Shown here: piece by piece, positions 44,028 through 51,637 of the stretch | How the letters are laid out: each line of letters starts with the position of its first letter | Numbering within the stretch: the first letter of the stretch is position 1 | Assembly (NCBI RefSeq): GCF_002250505.1 | Contig: NZ_NJGY01000003.1 | Location: 459,977 to 523,976 of the forward strand | DNA from: Janthinobacterium sp. PC23-8 | Lineage (GTDB): Bacteria > Pseudomonadota > Gammaproteobacteria > Burkholderiales > Burkholderiaceae_D | Reading direction: 5' to 3' | Length of the DNA: 64,000 nt | Notes under the pieces: model-generated | The model's database searches: none | What the model saw: the letters and a program-made list of their open reading frames with translations, nothing else | Told to the model about the DNA's origin: nothing | Made by a program: the position numbers and the translations under genes

Positions 44028-44845
44028 GGTTGCACCGCCAGCGCGGTAGTGTTCAGGTCATCGTCCATATAGTCGAAGCGCAGCAAGGTGTCGTCGCTCC
44101 AGCCCTTCTCGTAAAGCAGCTTGAACTTGACCGTGTAGACGCGCTCGCGCAGGTAAGGCCAGTCCTCATGGCTGGCCATCAGGGCCGAATCGGTGCCGTG
44201 CAACATTGCTGCCGGCAATACGCTGCGCCGCTGGCCGTCGATCAGGGTGACGCTGAACAAAGGCCGGTCGGCAAAATAAAACAGATTGATCGGCAAGCTG
44301 CGGCAGGGATCGGCCAGTTTGACCACCAGCATGTTGATCGGATGATGGACGTAGGCGAGCAGGTCGGCCGCCATGGCGACCTTGCATTCGAGCAGCAGGT
44401 CGCCCAGGCGGCGCGTGTCCTGCGGCAGGCCGGGACTGCGGATGTCGGCGCGCCAGGCCAGGCTTTTGTCCTTCCGGTTGGAACGCACGCTGGCATTGTC
44501 GCCGGCCGCACCGGCGTCCATCGGCAGCACAAACGTGTGGTCCGCCGCCAGCGCGATCGCTGCCTGCGTGTGCTCGCCCGCCAGCTGCAGCGCCAGGCTG
44601 TCCATGGCCACTCCGGCCCGGCGCGGCAGCACCTTGAAGCGCAATACGGCGCCTGGCGCCAAACCGTGCTGCTGTTCGAATACCTGCATGCCGGCCAGCA
44701 TGTCGCGATACGATTTTTGATCGCGGTCGGTGGCCGCCCCCTGTACCTCGACCACCGGCATGCCGGGATCGGCCTGGCTTGCCGTCACGAACGAGAAACA
44801 CAGCAGCAGCACCGGCATCCATCCGTATCTGATTGGGTCACGCAT
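44024..44845 (-). CDS. Unknown periplasmic protein, cassette A
   Basis: This 273-residue exported protein has a signal peptide (GWMPVLLLCFSFVTASQA) and matches no family I know. It has an obvious paralogue at 47438. Shared landmarks in order are MPVVEVQG / MPVVQVDG, YRDMLAGMQVFEQQHGLAP / YRRMLKGMDAFERYHALAP, VLPRRAGV / LYPRRPGV, PGLPQDTRRLGDLLLEC / PGLPPSTRRLGDLRLEC, LFSVTLIDGQRRS / LFNVTLVHGQRRQ, and a final WSDDTLLRFDYMDDD / WPDDTLVELEYIDDE. The start at 44845 has AAGGTG upstream. It is divergent from the response regulator at 44967. Confidence 0.65.
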   Translation of the reverse strand: MRDPIRYGWMPVLLLCFSFVTASQADPGMPVVEVQGAATDRDQKSYRDMLAGMQVFEQQHGLAPGAVLRFKVLPRRAGVAMDSLALQLAGEHTQAAIALAADHTFVLPMDAGAAGDNASVRSNRKDKSLAWRADIRSPGLPQDTRRLGDLLLECKVAMAADLLAYVHHPINMLVVKLADPCRSLPINLFYFADRPLFSVTLIDGQRRSVLPAAMLHGTDSALMASHEDWPYLRERVYTVKFKLLYEKGWSDDTLLRFDYMDDDLNTTALAVQP

Positions 44846-44930
44846 GTTTTCACCTTGTATGAAAAGGGCTGTCCAGGCCGGGGAAGTGGCAAGAAAATGG
44901 ACTGCTGCCATTGTATTTGCCACAATCTTT

Positions 44931-44966
44931 GGCCAAGCTTAAGCTTGCCGGCCTTATACTTCTTGC
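44931..44966 (+). promoter_or_regulatory. Conserved regulatory block A with promoter of the response regulator
   Basis: The order is GGCC-N2-GCTTAAG-N7-GCCTTATAC-N7-ATG. Within it CAAGCTTAAGCTTG (44934-44947) is a perfect 14-bp palindrome, and TATACT (44955-44960) is a -10 element six bases before the ATG at 44967. The same block with identical spacing is at 48317. It probably binds the adjacent response regulator and serves both the regulator gene and the divergent cassette A. Confidence 0.6.
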
Positions 44967-45620
44967 ATGCATATCCTGATCATAGAAGACGACCTTGACC
45001 TCGGCGCCGGCCTGCAGCAGGCGCTCAGGGTGGAAGGTGTCAGCAGCCAGTGGCTGCGCCGTATTGCCGATGTGCCGCTGCCGTCCTGCATCGAGGCCGA
45101 CTGCGTGCTGCTCGACTTGTCGCTGCCCGATGGCGCCGGCCTGGACCTGCTGGCGCGCTGGCGCCGTGCCGGCGTCACCGTGCCCATCATTATCATGACG
45201 GCGCGCTCCGCGCTGGCCGATCGCCTGGCCGGCCTCGATGGCGGCGCCGACGATTTTGTCGTCAAGCCTTTCGATACCGCCGAACTGCTGTCGCGCTTGC
45301 GCGCCGTGCTGCGCCGCTATGCGCGCCAGGCCAGCGAGGTGTGGACCTTCGGCGCGCTGCAGATCGAGCCGCGCAGCTATGCGGCCAGGCTGGACGGGGT
45401 GGCGCTGGAATTGTCGCCGCGCGAGTTTCACCTGATGCTGGCGCTGGCGCGCGAGCCCGGCGTGGTGGTGCCCAAGGGGGTGCTGGCGCAGCGCCTCGCA
45501 CCGTTGGGCGACGCGCTCGACTTTGGCGCGGTGGAAGTTCATATGTCCAACCTGCGGCGCAAGATCGGCGCCGGGCGCATCCGCACCGTGCGCGGCATCG
45601 GCTACCTGTTCAACGCATGA
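44967..45620 (+). CDS. OmpR-family response regulator (QseB/PmrA-like)
   Basis: This 217-residue protein has a receiver with acidic pocket (ILIIEDD, Asp8/Asp9), phospho-acceptor Asp50 (CVLLDLSLPDGAG), Thr78 (IIIMTARSA) and Lys100 (FVVKPFD). Its winged-helix DNA-binding domain has LSPREFHLMLALAREPG and VEVHMSNLRRKIGAGRIRTVRGIGYLF. The ATG at 44967 is well fixed by the protein but has no Shine-Dalgarno, and the -10 element ends 6 bases before it, so the transcript may be leaderless. It overlaps the kinase gene by 4 bases. It lies between the two envelope cassettes and is their likely regulator. Confidence 0.9.
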   Translation: MHILIIEDDLDLGAGLQQALRVEGVSSQWLRRIADVPLPSCIEADCVLLDLSLPDGAGLDLLARWRRAGVTVPIIIMTARSALADRLAGLDGGADDFVVKPFDTAELLSRLRAVLRRYARQASEVWTFGALQIEPRSYAARLDGVALELSPREFHLMLALAREPGVVVPKGVLAQRLAPLGDALDFGAVEVHMSNLRRKIGAGRIRTVRGIGYLFNA

Positions 45621-47011
45621 GGCGCCTGTTGCGGCCGACCCTGCTGCGTCCCACCCTGCTGCGTCCCACCCTGGTAAGGCGCGTGATGCTGGCCACGCTG
45701 CTCGCCTTCATGCTGGTGTGGCTGGTGCTGATGGGCCGGCAGCTCTACATGGCGACCGACACGCAGGCGCTGGACCAGAACCTGCACGAGCTGGGCAGCA
45801 GTTTGCTCGGCTCGATCGCGCCAGTCGACACGCCGGGCGAGGCGCGCGCGGTGGTCGCCGCCACGTCCACCCTGGTCAATGACAGCTACCGCAAGCTGCA
45901 GGCGCCCGGCGTGGTGCTGATGGAACTGGCCGATGCGCAGGGCCGGCGATTGTTCCTGTCGCCCGAAGCCGGGCAGGCCACCGTGCATGGCGTGGAAGGC
46001 ACGATCAGCGATGGCCTCGCCAATGGCCGGCGTTTGCGCATTTATCGCGGCCACAGCGAACGCTGGACGCTGACGGTGGCCGTGCCCATGCTTGACCCCT
46101 GGTGGGTTGCGTCGACGATGACCGGCGGCCTGACCATGGACATGCTGATTGCCTTGCCGTTGGTGCTGCTGCCGCTGTGGCTTGCGGTGTCGCGTGGCCT
46201 GCGGCCGCTGCACAGATTATCGGCGCAGATCGGCGCGCGCGACGGCGACGATCTGTCGCCGCTCGGCGTCGCACCTCATTACGCCGAACTGCAGCCGCTC
46301 AGCAGCGCCCTCGATCACCTGCTGGCCCAGCTGCGCCACAAGGTCGAGCGCGAGCATGGCTTCGTGCAGGACGCCGCCCATGAGCTGCGCACGCCGCTGG
46401 CCGTGCTGTCGGCGCAGGCCCATGTGCTGGCCATGGCCGATGATGCGCCGCAGCGTGCGCAGGCCGGGCACAGCATGGCGCAGGCGATCGCCCGCGCCTC
46501 CCACCTGATACGCCAATTGCTCGACCTGGCGCAAATGGACCGCCAGGCCACGCTGACGCCGGCGCGGCAGGATGTGGCGCAGTTGCTGCGCCAGGAGCTC
46601 GCCACGCTGGCGCCGCTGGCCTTTGCGCGCGAGATCGACCTGTCGCTCGAGGCCCCCGACACGCTGTTTTATGCGCTCGACACGCAAGCCTTCCAGTCCA
46701 TCGTCCACAACCTGGTCAACAACGCGCTGGCCTATGTGCCGCGACAGGGCCAGTTGCGGCTGGAATTGCTGGCGCTGGCTGACGGCTTGCAGCTGTCGGT
46801 GGCCGACGATGGTCCCGGCATTGCCGCTGACCAGCGCACACTGGTTTTCGAGCGTTTTTACCGCGGCAGCGGCCAGGCGGCGCCAGGCGCGGGCCTGGGC
46901 CTGGCCATCGTGCGCGAGGCTGCAAAGCGCTTGCACGGCACGGTGGTGCTGACGGACGGCATCGATGGCAGGGGCTGCTGTTTTACCGTGGCCATCGGCG
47001 CGGCTGGCTGA
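45617..47011 (+). CDS. Sensor histidine kinase (QseC/PmrB-like)
   Basis: This 464-residue membrane kinase has helix 1 (RVMLATLLAFMLVWLVLMG), a periplasmic sensor of about 120 residues, helix 2 (MDMLIALPLVLLPLWLAV) and a HAMP-like linker (GLRPLHRLSAQIGAR). Then come the phospho-acceptor His255 (QDAAHELRTPLAVL) and a complete ATPase domain (NLVNNALAYVPRQG, DDGPGI, GAGLGLAIVREA). The N-terminus carries an in-frame tandem repeat LLRPTLLRPTLLRPTL before the first helix. The ATG overlaps the stop of the regulator. The sensor part resembles QseC/PmrB kinases in length; the signal is unknown. It converges with cassette B, whose last gene ends 10 bases away. Confidence 0.9.
   Translation: MRRLLRPTLLRPTLLRPTLVRRVMLATLLAFMLVWLVLMGRQLYMATDTQALDQNLHELGSSLLGSIAPVDTPGEARAVVAATSTLVNDSYRKLQAPGVVLMELADAQGRRLFLSPEAGQATVHGVEGTISDGLANGRRLRIYRGHSERWTLTVAVPMLDPWWVASTMTGGLTMDMLIALPLVLLPLWLAVSRGLRPLHRLSAQIGARDGDDLSPLGVAPHYAELQPLSSALDHLLAQLRHKVEREHGFVQDAAHELRTPLAVLSAQAHVLAMADDAPQRAQAGHSMAQAIARASHLIRQLLDLAQMDRQATLTPARQDVAQLLRQELATLAPLAFAREIDLSLEAPDTLFYALDTQAFQSIVHNLVNNALAYVPRQGQLRLELLALADGLQLSVADDGPGIAADQRTLVFERFYRGSGQAAPGAGLGLAIVREAAKRLHGTVVLTDGIDGRGCCFTVAIGAAG
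45626..45670 (+). repeat. 15-bp in-frame tandem repeat in the kinase N-terminus
   Basis: CTGCTGCGTCCCACC is present twice without change (45641-45655, 45656-45670) and once in diverged form (CTGTTGCGGCCGACC, 45626-45640). Each unit codes for LLRPT in the cytoplasmic end before the first membrane helix. Gain or loss of a unit would keep the frame. Confidence 0.85.
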
Positions 47012-47021
47012 CACCTCGGAG

Positions 47022-47441
47022 CTAAGGCATGGCAGCCTGCGGCGCCGCCAGCAAGCGTTCCACCGTCGATGGTGCTTCGCGCAAACGATATTTGCTGACG
47101 ATGCCTTGCGGGTCGAACAGGATCGCCAGCTCCCGTTCGCTTGTCACGGCGTCAACGCCGCTGGCAAGCGGGCCGATGACAGGAAGCGCGCCCATGAACA
47201 TGGGCAGGCCCACCTTGTAGCGATAGACCCAGATTTCGTGGCCGCTGCGAAAGCGCTCGATGGTTGGCGCGCCCAGGGCCTGGGTGACATCGGCCTTGTT
47301 GCTGGCGCCGACAGTCAGGGCCGCTTGCGCGGTGTGGGCGGTCAGTGGCCTGGCGCCACCGATGCCGAGCGAGGCGCAGCCGCTGCCGCCCAGAGCCAGG
47401 CCGGTGGCCAGCGCCAGAGCGGCCAGGGAGCGGGGCTTCAT
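47022..47441 (-). CDS. BamE/OmlA-like lipoprotein, cassette B
   Basis: This 139-residue protein has a lipoprotein signal (LATGLALGGSGC) and then the same fold as the cassette A lipoprotein: LTVGASNKADVTQALGAPTI, GHEIWVYRYKVG, and ERELAILFDPQGIVSKYRLREAP. A 14-residue Ala/Pro tail extends the C-terminus. The gene overlaps its upstream partner by 4 bases, exactly as in cassette A, and ends 10 bases from the converging kinase gene. Its role is unknown; an outer-membrane-anchored partner of the 277-residue periplasmic protein is the simplest reading. Confidence 0.7.
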   Translation of the reverse strand: MKPRSLAALALATGLALGGSGCASLGIGGARPLTAHTAQAALTVGASNKADVTQALGAPTIERFRSGHEIWVYRYKVGLPMFMGALPVIGPLASGVDAVTSERELAILFDPQGIVSKYRLREAPSTVERLLAAPQAAMP

Positions 47442-48271
47442 GACGCCGCCCCTGCCTGGGCCGGTGACGTGGACGGCACCTCATCGTCGATATATTCCAG
47501 TTCGACCAGGGTGTCGTCGGGCCAGCTGCTGTCCGAAATCTTCAGGGAATAAGTCCGCTCGCCCAGCAGCGGATAAAAATCGTAGAACAGATGAAAAATC
47601 GTCGGCACACTGTTTCCGTATAACCAGTTCGAAAGCAAACTCTGGCGACGTTGGCCATGGACCAGGGTCACATTGAACAAGGCGCGCTCGCCGTAGTACA
47701 GCCAGGCGCCAGGAAACACGGTACAGACATCGACGGCCGCATCGAGCACGTGATAGAGCGGCGGTTTGTAGCCGACCAGCAAAGTGGCTGCCCGGTCAAT
47801 CTCGCATTCCAGACGCAGGTCGCCCAAGCGGCGTGTACTGGGCGGCAAGCCGGGCGTGCGCACGTCCGGCGCCCAGGCGAAACTGCGGGCGTGCCGGTTC
47901 GTCGTGACCTGGGCGTCGTCTTGCAGCGCTTGCGCATTGCGTGGCAGGGTAAAGGCCAGGTCGTCGTCCAGTACCAGCGGCAGCTTGTCGCCCTGGATCG
48001 CCAGCCTGGTGCCGGCCACCTTGACGCCGGGACGGCGCGGGTAGAGGCGAAACCGCAACTGCGCATCTGGCGCCAGGGCATGATAGCGTTCAAACGCGTC
48101 CATCCCCTTGAGCATGCGCCGGTACGGCTGCTCGTCCGGATCGGCGAGGCCATCGACCTGTACCACCGGCATCGGTGCATCAGGCGGCGGGGCCGGAGGC
48201 GTTGCCGGAGCGCCGTATGCCAGTGACACGGGAAACAGCGCCATCAGCCAGGTCATTTGTCTCGGCTTCAT
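47438..48271 (-). CDS. Unknown periplasmic protein, cassette B
   Basis: This 277-residue exported protein has a signal peptide (WLMALFPVSLAYGAP), a Pro-rich linker (PATPPAPPPDAP), and then the same conserved landmarks as the cassette A protein at 44024: MPVVQVDG, LAPDAQLRFRLYPRRPG, SFAWAPDVRTPGLPPSTRRLGDLRLEC, ALFNVTLVHGQRRQSLL and a final acidic LVELEYIDDE. No known domain was recognised. A good ribosome site (AAGGATAATTCA) precedes the ATG at 48271. Upstream lies regulatory block B, shared with the regulator promoter, so the regulator may control this copy too. Confidence 0.65.
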   Translation of the reverse strand: MKPRQMTWLMALFPVSLAYGAPATPPAPPPDAPMPVVQVDGLADPDEQPYRRMLKGMDAFERYHALAPDAQLRFRLYPRRPGVKVAGTRLAIQGDKLPLVLDDDLAFTLPRNAQALQDDAQVTTNRHARSFAWAPDVRTPGLPPSTRRLGDLRLECEIDRAATLLVGYKPPLYHVLDAAVDVCTVFPGAWLYYGERALFNVTLVHGQRRQSLLSNWLYGNSVPTIFHLFYDFYPLLGERTYSLKISDSSWPDDTLVELEYIDDEVPSTSPAQAGAAS

Positions 48272-48316
48272 TGAATTATCCTTTGTTAAACGGATATTTT
48301 ATTTTCAACGACCTGT

Positions 48317-48352
48317 GGCCTGGCTTAAGATGCGCTGCCTTATACGTGGGAC
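48317..48352 (+). promoter_or_regulatory. Conserved regulatory block B upstream of cassette B
   Basis: The order GGCC-N2-GCTTAAG-N7-GCCTTATAC-N7-ATG is the same in order and spacing as at 44931; 28 of 40 aligned bases agree. Here the rightward ATG (48353) opens no recognisable gene, so the block is either an operator serving cassette B or the remnant of a duplicated divergent promoter. Confidence 0.55.
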
Positions 48353-48444
48353 ATGCCTGTCGCCATCTTTTGCCGCTTCCCGCGCATGCGTCCGCCATGC
48401 TCGACAGGCTGGCGGCGCAGCCGCAGATGCTGCAGCGCGTGGTT

Positions 48445-49428
48445 TCACGCCACCACATTGACCGGCGTACCGTGCTCGAAGGCCTCCACATTCTCGATCA
48501 GCATGTCGGCCAGCAGCTGCATCGCCTCGCCGCTGGCCCAGGCCGTGTGTGGCGTCAGAATGAAGTTGGGCAGGCGCAATTGCAGCAGCGGGTTGTCGGC
48601 TTGCGGCGGTTCTTTTGACAGCACGTCGAAGCCGGCGCCGGCGATCACGCCTGTGGTGAGTGCTGTGGCCAGCGCCGCTTCGTCGACCAGGCCGCCGCGC
48701 GCCGTGTTGATCAAGAGGGCCGTCGGTTTCATGCTGGCCAGCTCCCTGGCGCCGATGATATTGCGCGTCTTGTCGCTCAAAGGCAGGTGCAGGCTGACGA
48801 TGTCGGAGGTGGCCAGCAGTTCATCGAGCGACACTTCGATGACGCCTTCTTCCTTGATCGGCGAGCGTGTATGCACGGCCACCTCCATGCCGAAGGCGCG
48901 CGCCAGGTGGGCCACGGATTTGCCCAATGCACCGTAGCCGAGCAAGCCCAGACGGCTGCCGTTCAGGTCGCGGATCGGGTGGCCGAACAGGCAGAAACGC
49001 TCCGACGCCTGCCACAGGCCCGCTTCGATGTCTGCCCGGTAGGCGAGCAGCTGGCGGCGCAGCGCCAGCATCAAGGCCAGGGTATGTTCGGGCACGGTGG
49101 CGCGCGCGTAGTGGCGGATATTGGCGACGACAATGCCGCGCGCGCGGCAGGCCGGCAAGTCGATGATGTCGGTGCCGGTGGCGGCCACGGCGATCATTTT
49201 CAGGTCCGGCAGTTGCGCCAGCTCGGCTTCCCGCAGCGGCACTTTATTGGTGATGGCGATGCTGGCGCCGCGCAAGCGTTCCACGGTCTGCGCGCTGCCT
49301 CTGGTGTGCGCGTGCTCGCGCCATTCGTGGGCAAAGGCGGGCGGACGGACCCTGGCGATCAGGCTGTCGCGGTCGAGAAAAACGATGCGCTGTGGCGATG
49401 ATGGTGGCGATTGCTGCGGTGCGGTCAT
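48445..49428 (-). CDS. D-isomer-specific 2-hydroxyacid dehydrogenase
   Basis: This 327-residue protein has a substrate-binding half with VAATGTDIIDLPACRARGI and a Rossmann half with LGLLGYGALGKSVAHLARAFG. The catalytic set is complete: Arg in INTARGGLVDE, Glu in FDVLSKEPP and His in ILTPHTAWAS. The family reduces 2-oxo acids such as glyoxylate or hydroxypyruvate with NAD(P)H, or runs the reverse reaction. The start at 49428 has GAGG upstream and overlaps the stop of the LysR gene by 4 bases, so the two are co-transcribed. The exact substrate is not determined. Confidence 0.9.
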   Translation of the reverse strand: MTAPQQSPPSSPQRIVFLDRDSLIARVRPPAFAHEWREHAHTRGSAQTVERLRGASIAITNKVPLREAELAQLPDLKMIAVAATGTDIIDLPACRARGIVVANIRHYARATVPEHTLALMLALRRQLLAYRADIEAGLWQASERFCLFGHPIRDLNGSRLGLLGYGALGKSVAHLARAFGMEVAVHTRSPIKEEGVIEVSLDELLATSDIVSLHLPLSDKTRNIIGARELASMKPTALLINTARGGLVDEAALATALTTGVIAGAGFDVLSKEPPQADNPLLQLRLPNFILTPHTAWASGEAMQLLADMLIENVEAFEHGTPVNVVA

Positions 49429-50387
49429 GGCTGGGCCTCGGTCAGGGCGGCGCGCGCAGGAGCAATATTGATTCTCGTCTTCATTTGCGTGGCCGGGTGG
49501 TTGGTAAACATGTCGGCAACCCATTCGACAAACACGCGCACCTTGGCAGACAAGTGGCGGTTCGGCGGATAGATCACGTGGATCGGCAGCGGGTCGGATT
49601 CCCACTCCTTGAGCAATTCGACCATTTTGCCCTGTTCTATCAAGGGCGCAAGCATGAAATGCGTCATTTGCACGATGCCCAGGCCCGCCAGGCCGGCGGC
49701 GGAGTAGGCGTTCGAGTCGTTCAGGGCGATATTGCTGGGCATGGCGATCTGGATGCGCTCGCCGTTGCGCGTAAAATCCCACTCTAAGGTGCGGCCCGTC
49801 TTGGCCGAGAAAAAATTCACGCCGCGATGGCGCGACAACTCGTCCGGGTGCTGCGGCGTGCCGTAACGGGCCAGGTAGGCGGGCGAGGCGCAGGTGATGA
49901 AATGGAGCACGCCGACCCGGCGCGCGATCAGGTTCACGTCGCCCAGTTCGCCGCCGCGCACGGCGCAGTCCACGCCTTCCTCGACCAGGTCGACGGGGCG
50001 GTCGCTGCAACCGAGTTCGAGCACGATATCGGGATAGCGCGCGAAAAAATCGGGCAGGGCGGGGATCAACAGTTCGCTGGCCAGCGCCGTGGGCGCATCG
50101 ACCCGCAGGCGCCCGCTGGGGTTCAGTCGCGTGCGCGACAGCGACTCTTCGGCTTCGCGCACGTCGGACAAGATGCGCACGCAGTGTTCGTAATAGGCGG
50201 CGCCGTCCGAGGTAATGCTGACGTGGCGCGTGGTGCGGTTCAGCAGTTTGACCGACAGGCTCGCTTCCAGCGACGAGATCAGGGTCGACACGGTTGCCTT
50301 GGGCAGTTGCATGTTTTCCGCCGCGCGCGTAAAGCCGCCCGCATCGACCACCTGGATGAACACTTCCATGGCTTGTAGCTTGTTCAC
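49425..50387 (-). CDS. LysR-family regulator, likely of the efflux operon
   Basis: This 320-residue protein has an N-terminal helix-turn-helix (LQAMEVFIQVVDAGGFTRAAENMQLPKATVSTLISSLE in outline) and a LysR substrate-binding domain. The GTG at 50387 is chosen because AGGA stands at normal distance and the protein then begins MNKLQAMEVF, as LysR proteins typically do; an upstream GTG at 50402 has its ribosome site too close. It is divergent from the lipase-like gene and the RND operon, the same layout as bpeT/ceoR with llpE-bpeEF-oprC in Burkholderia and mexT with mexEF-oprN in Pseudomonas, so it is probably the activator. Confidence 0.88.
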   Translation of the reverse strand: MNKLQAMEVFIQVVDAGGFTRAAENMQLPKATVSTLISSLEASLSVKLLNRTTRHVSITSDGAAYYEHCVRILSDVREAEESLSRTRLNPSGRLRVDAPTALASELLIPALPDFFARYPDIVLELGCSDRPVDLVEEGVDCAVRGGELGDVNLIARRVGVLHFITCASPAYLARYGTPQHPDELSRHRGVNFFSAKTGRTLEWDFTRNGERIQIAMPSNIALNDSNAYSAAGLAGLGIVQMTHFMLAPLIEQGKMVELLKEWESDPLPIHVIYPPNRHLSAKVRVFVEWVADMFTNHPATQMKTRINIAPARAALTEAQP

Positions 50388-50545
50388 TTGATTTCCTGAC
50401 ACTTTCCTTGGGATTGTTCTGAATTCTGAACAATCAATTCATCATTGCCTACTTTATCAGATTGTAGAACAAGTCTATAGTTGTTGTACTGCAGCATAAA
50501 TACCACGTTGCAGGAACAGCAGTCACCAGTTACAGGAGAAACATC

Positions 50546-50755
50546 ATGGGTCATCGGAATGGAAACTTTGCAGTGCTCGCGCTCTTGGTGAGCTCGCTTG
50601 CCCTGGCTTCGATGGTATTTACGGACGCTTACTCGCAGGCGGCGCAAGCCGAAGCGAGCGGCTACAGCGCCCTGACCCATGAAGTCGGCGGTACCTTGCT
50701 GTGCGTCAATGACGCTGGTCTCGACATGGCCGCAGCGCCGGTGGTGGCGCAATGA
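50546..50755 (+). CDS. Small membrane or exported protein at the head of the efflux operon
   Basis: This 69-residue protein has one hydrophobic segment near the N-terminus (FAVLALLVSSLALASMVF) and a short tail without known motifs that contains a single Cys (LLCVNDAGLD). CAGGAGAAACATC gives a strong ribosome site, and the lipase-like gene starts inside its stop codon (ATGA), so it is very probably translated. It could be a small inner-membrane accessory of the RND pump or simply a translational lead-in. No family was recognised. Confidence 0.6.
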   Translation: MGHRNGNFAVLALLVSSLALASMVFTDAYSQAAQAEASGYSALTHEVGGTLLCVNDAGLDMAAAPVVAQ

Positions 50756-51612
50756 ATGCGCCCGCCAGCACGGCCGGCCTGGCGCTTGCCGCGTCGCTGA
50801 AGATACGCGATATCGAAGTGCAGGGCGAACTGGGGCCGCTGGCGGCGCGCCTCTATACGGCCGGCGTGCCGGGTGCGAAAAAGTCCAGCCTGATCGTGTT
50901 CTTCCATGGCGGCGGCTTTGACGACGGCGACCTGGAAGACGCCGACGATTTCCTGCGCTGCCTGGTGTTGGGCAATGCCGATCAGGTGGTGCTGGCGTCG
51001 AATTACACGCTGGCCAGCGTGCGCCCGTTCCCGGCCGCCGTCGAAGACGCGCATGCCGTGCTGGTGTGGGCCAGGAAAAACAAGGCCAGGCTGGGCTGGA
51101 GCGGCAAGCAGATGCTGGTGTCGGGCATCGAGGCCGGCGCCAACCTGGCCGCCGTGTGCGCCATGATGTCGCGCGACCGCGGCGGCCCGGCGCTGGCCGG
51201 TCAGGTGCTGATCATGCCCATGCTCGACCCCGGCCTGTCGACCTGCTCGATGCGCTCGCTGCCCGCCTGCCCGGAACTGGTGGAAGTGGCCGATGCCTGC
51301 GCCGCCGCCTACCGCGGCTATCTGCCGAATGCTGCCGACCGCAGCCATCCGTATGCGTCGCCGCTGCAATCGAGCCGGCTTAAAAATTTGCCGCCGGCCC
51401 TGATCGTGTCGAGCGAAGACGACCCATTGCGCGACGAAGCTGAACAATACGGCAGCAAGCTGATTGCCTGCGGCATCAAGACTACCGTGCGGCGCATGCC
51501 TGCGGCGCCGCTGCAGGACGCTACCGCGCGCAATGAATGCGCGTGCAAGGTGCAAGTGCTCGGTGAAATCGCCAGCTTTGTCGCTGGCCTTGCCCAGGAG
51601 GCCACATCATGA
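50752..51612 (+). CDS. Lipase-like α/β-hydrolase homologue without catalytic serine (LlpE-like)
   Basis: This 286-residue protein of the hormone-sensitive-lipase type keeps the oxyanion motif HGGG (His52-Gly55) and the acid region SSEDDPLRDEA. At the nucleophile elbow, where GDSAGGN is usual, it reads GIEAGAN (Glu127 replaces Ser), and the normal C-terminal His region reads RMPAAPLQDAT without His. A classical esterase reaction is therefore unlikely. In Burkholderia a lipase-like gene (llpE) is co-transcribed with bpeEF-oprC in the same place. It overlaps the small gene before it by 4 bases. Confidence 0.75.
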   Translation: MNAPASTAGLALAASLKIRDIEVQGELGPLAARLYTAGVPGAKKSSLIVFFHGGGFDDGDLEDADDFLRCLVLGNADQVVLASNYTLASVRPFPAAVEDAHAVLVWARKNKARLGWSGKQMLVSGIEAGANLAAVCAMMSRDRGGPALAGQVLIMPMLDPGLSTCSMRSLPACPELVEVADACAAAYRGYLPNAADRSHPYASPLQSSRLKNLPPALIVSSEDDPLRDEAEQYGSKLIACGIKTTVRRMPAAPLQDATARNECACKVQVLGEIASFVAGLAQEATS

Positions 51613-51637
51613 TACCGCCAGCCCGGTTGCACTAAAA

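Noticed and set aside
48353..48444. Remnant of a second response-regulator gene after regulatory block B
   Set aside because: The 92 bases before the next gene show no receiver-domain coding in any frame; only the promoter-like block is conserved, so a pseudogene call is not supported.
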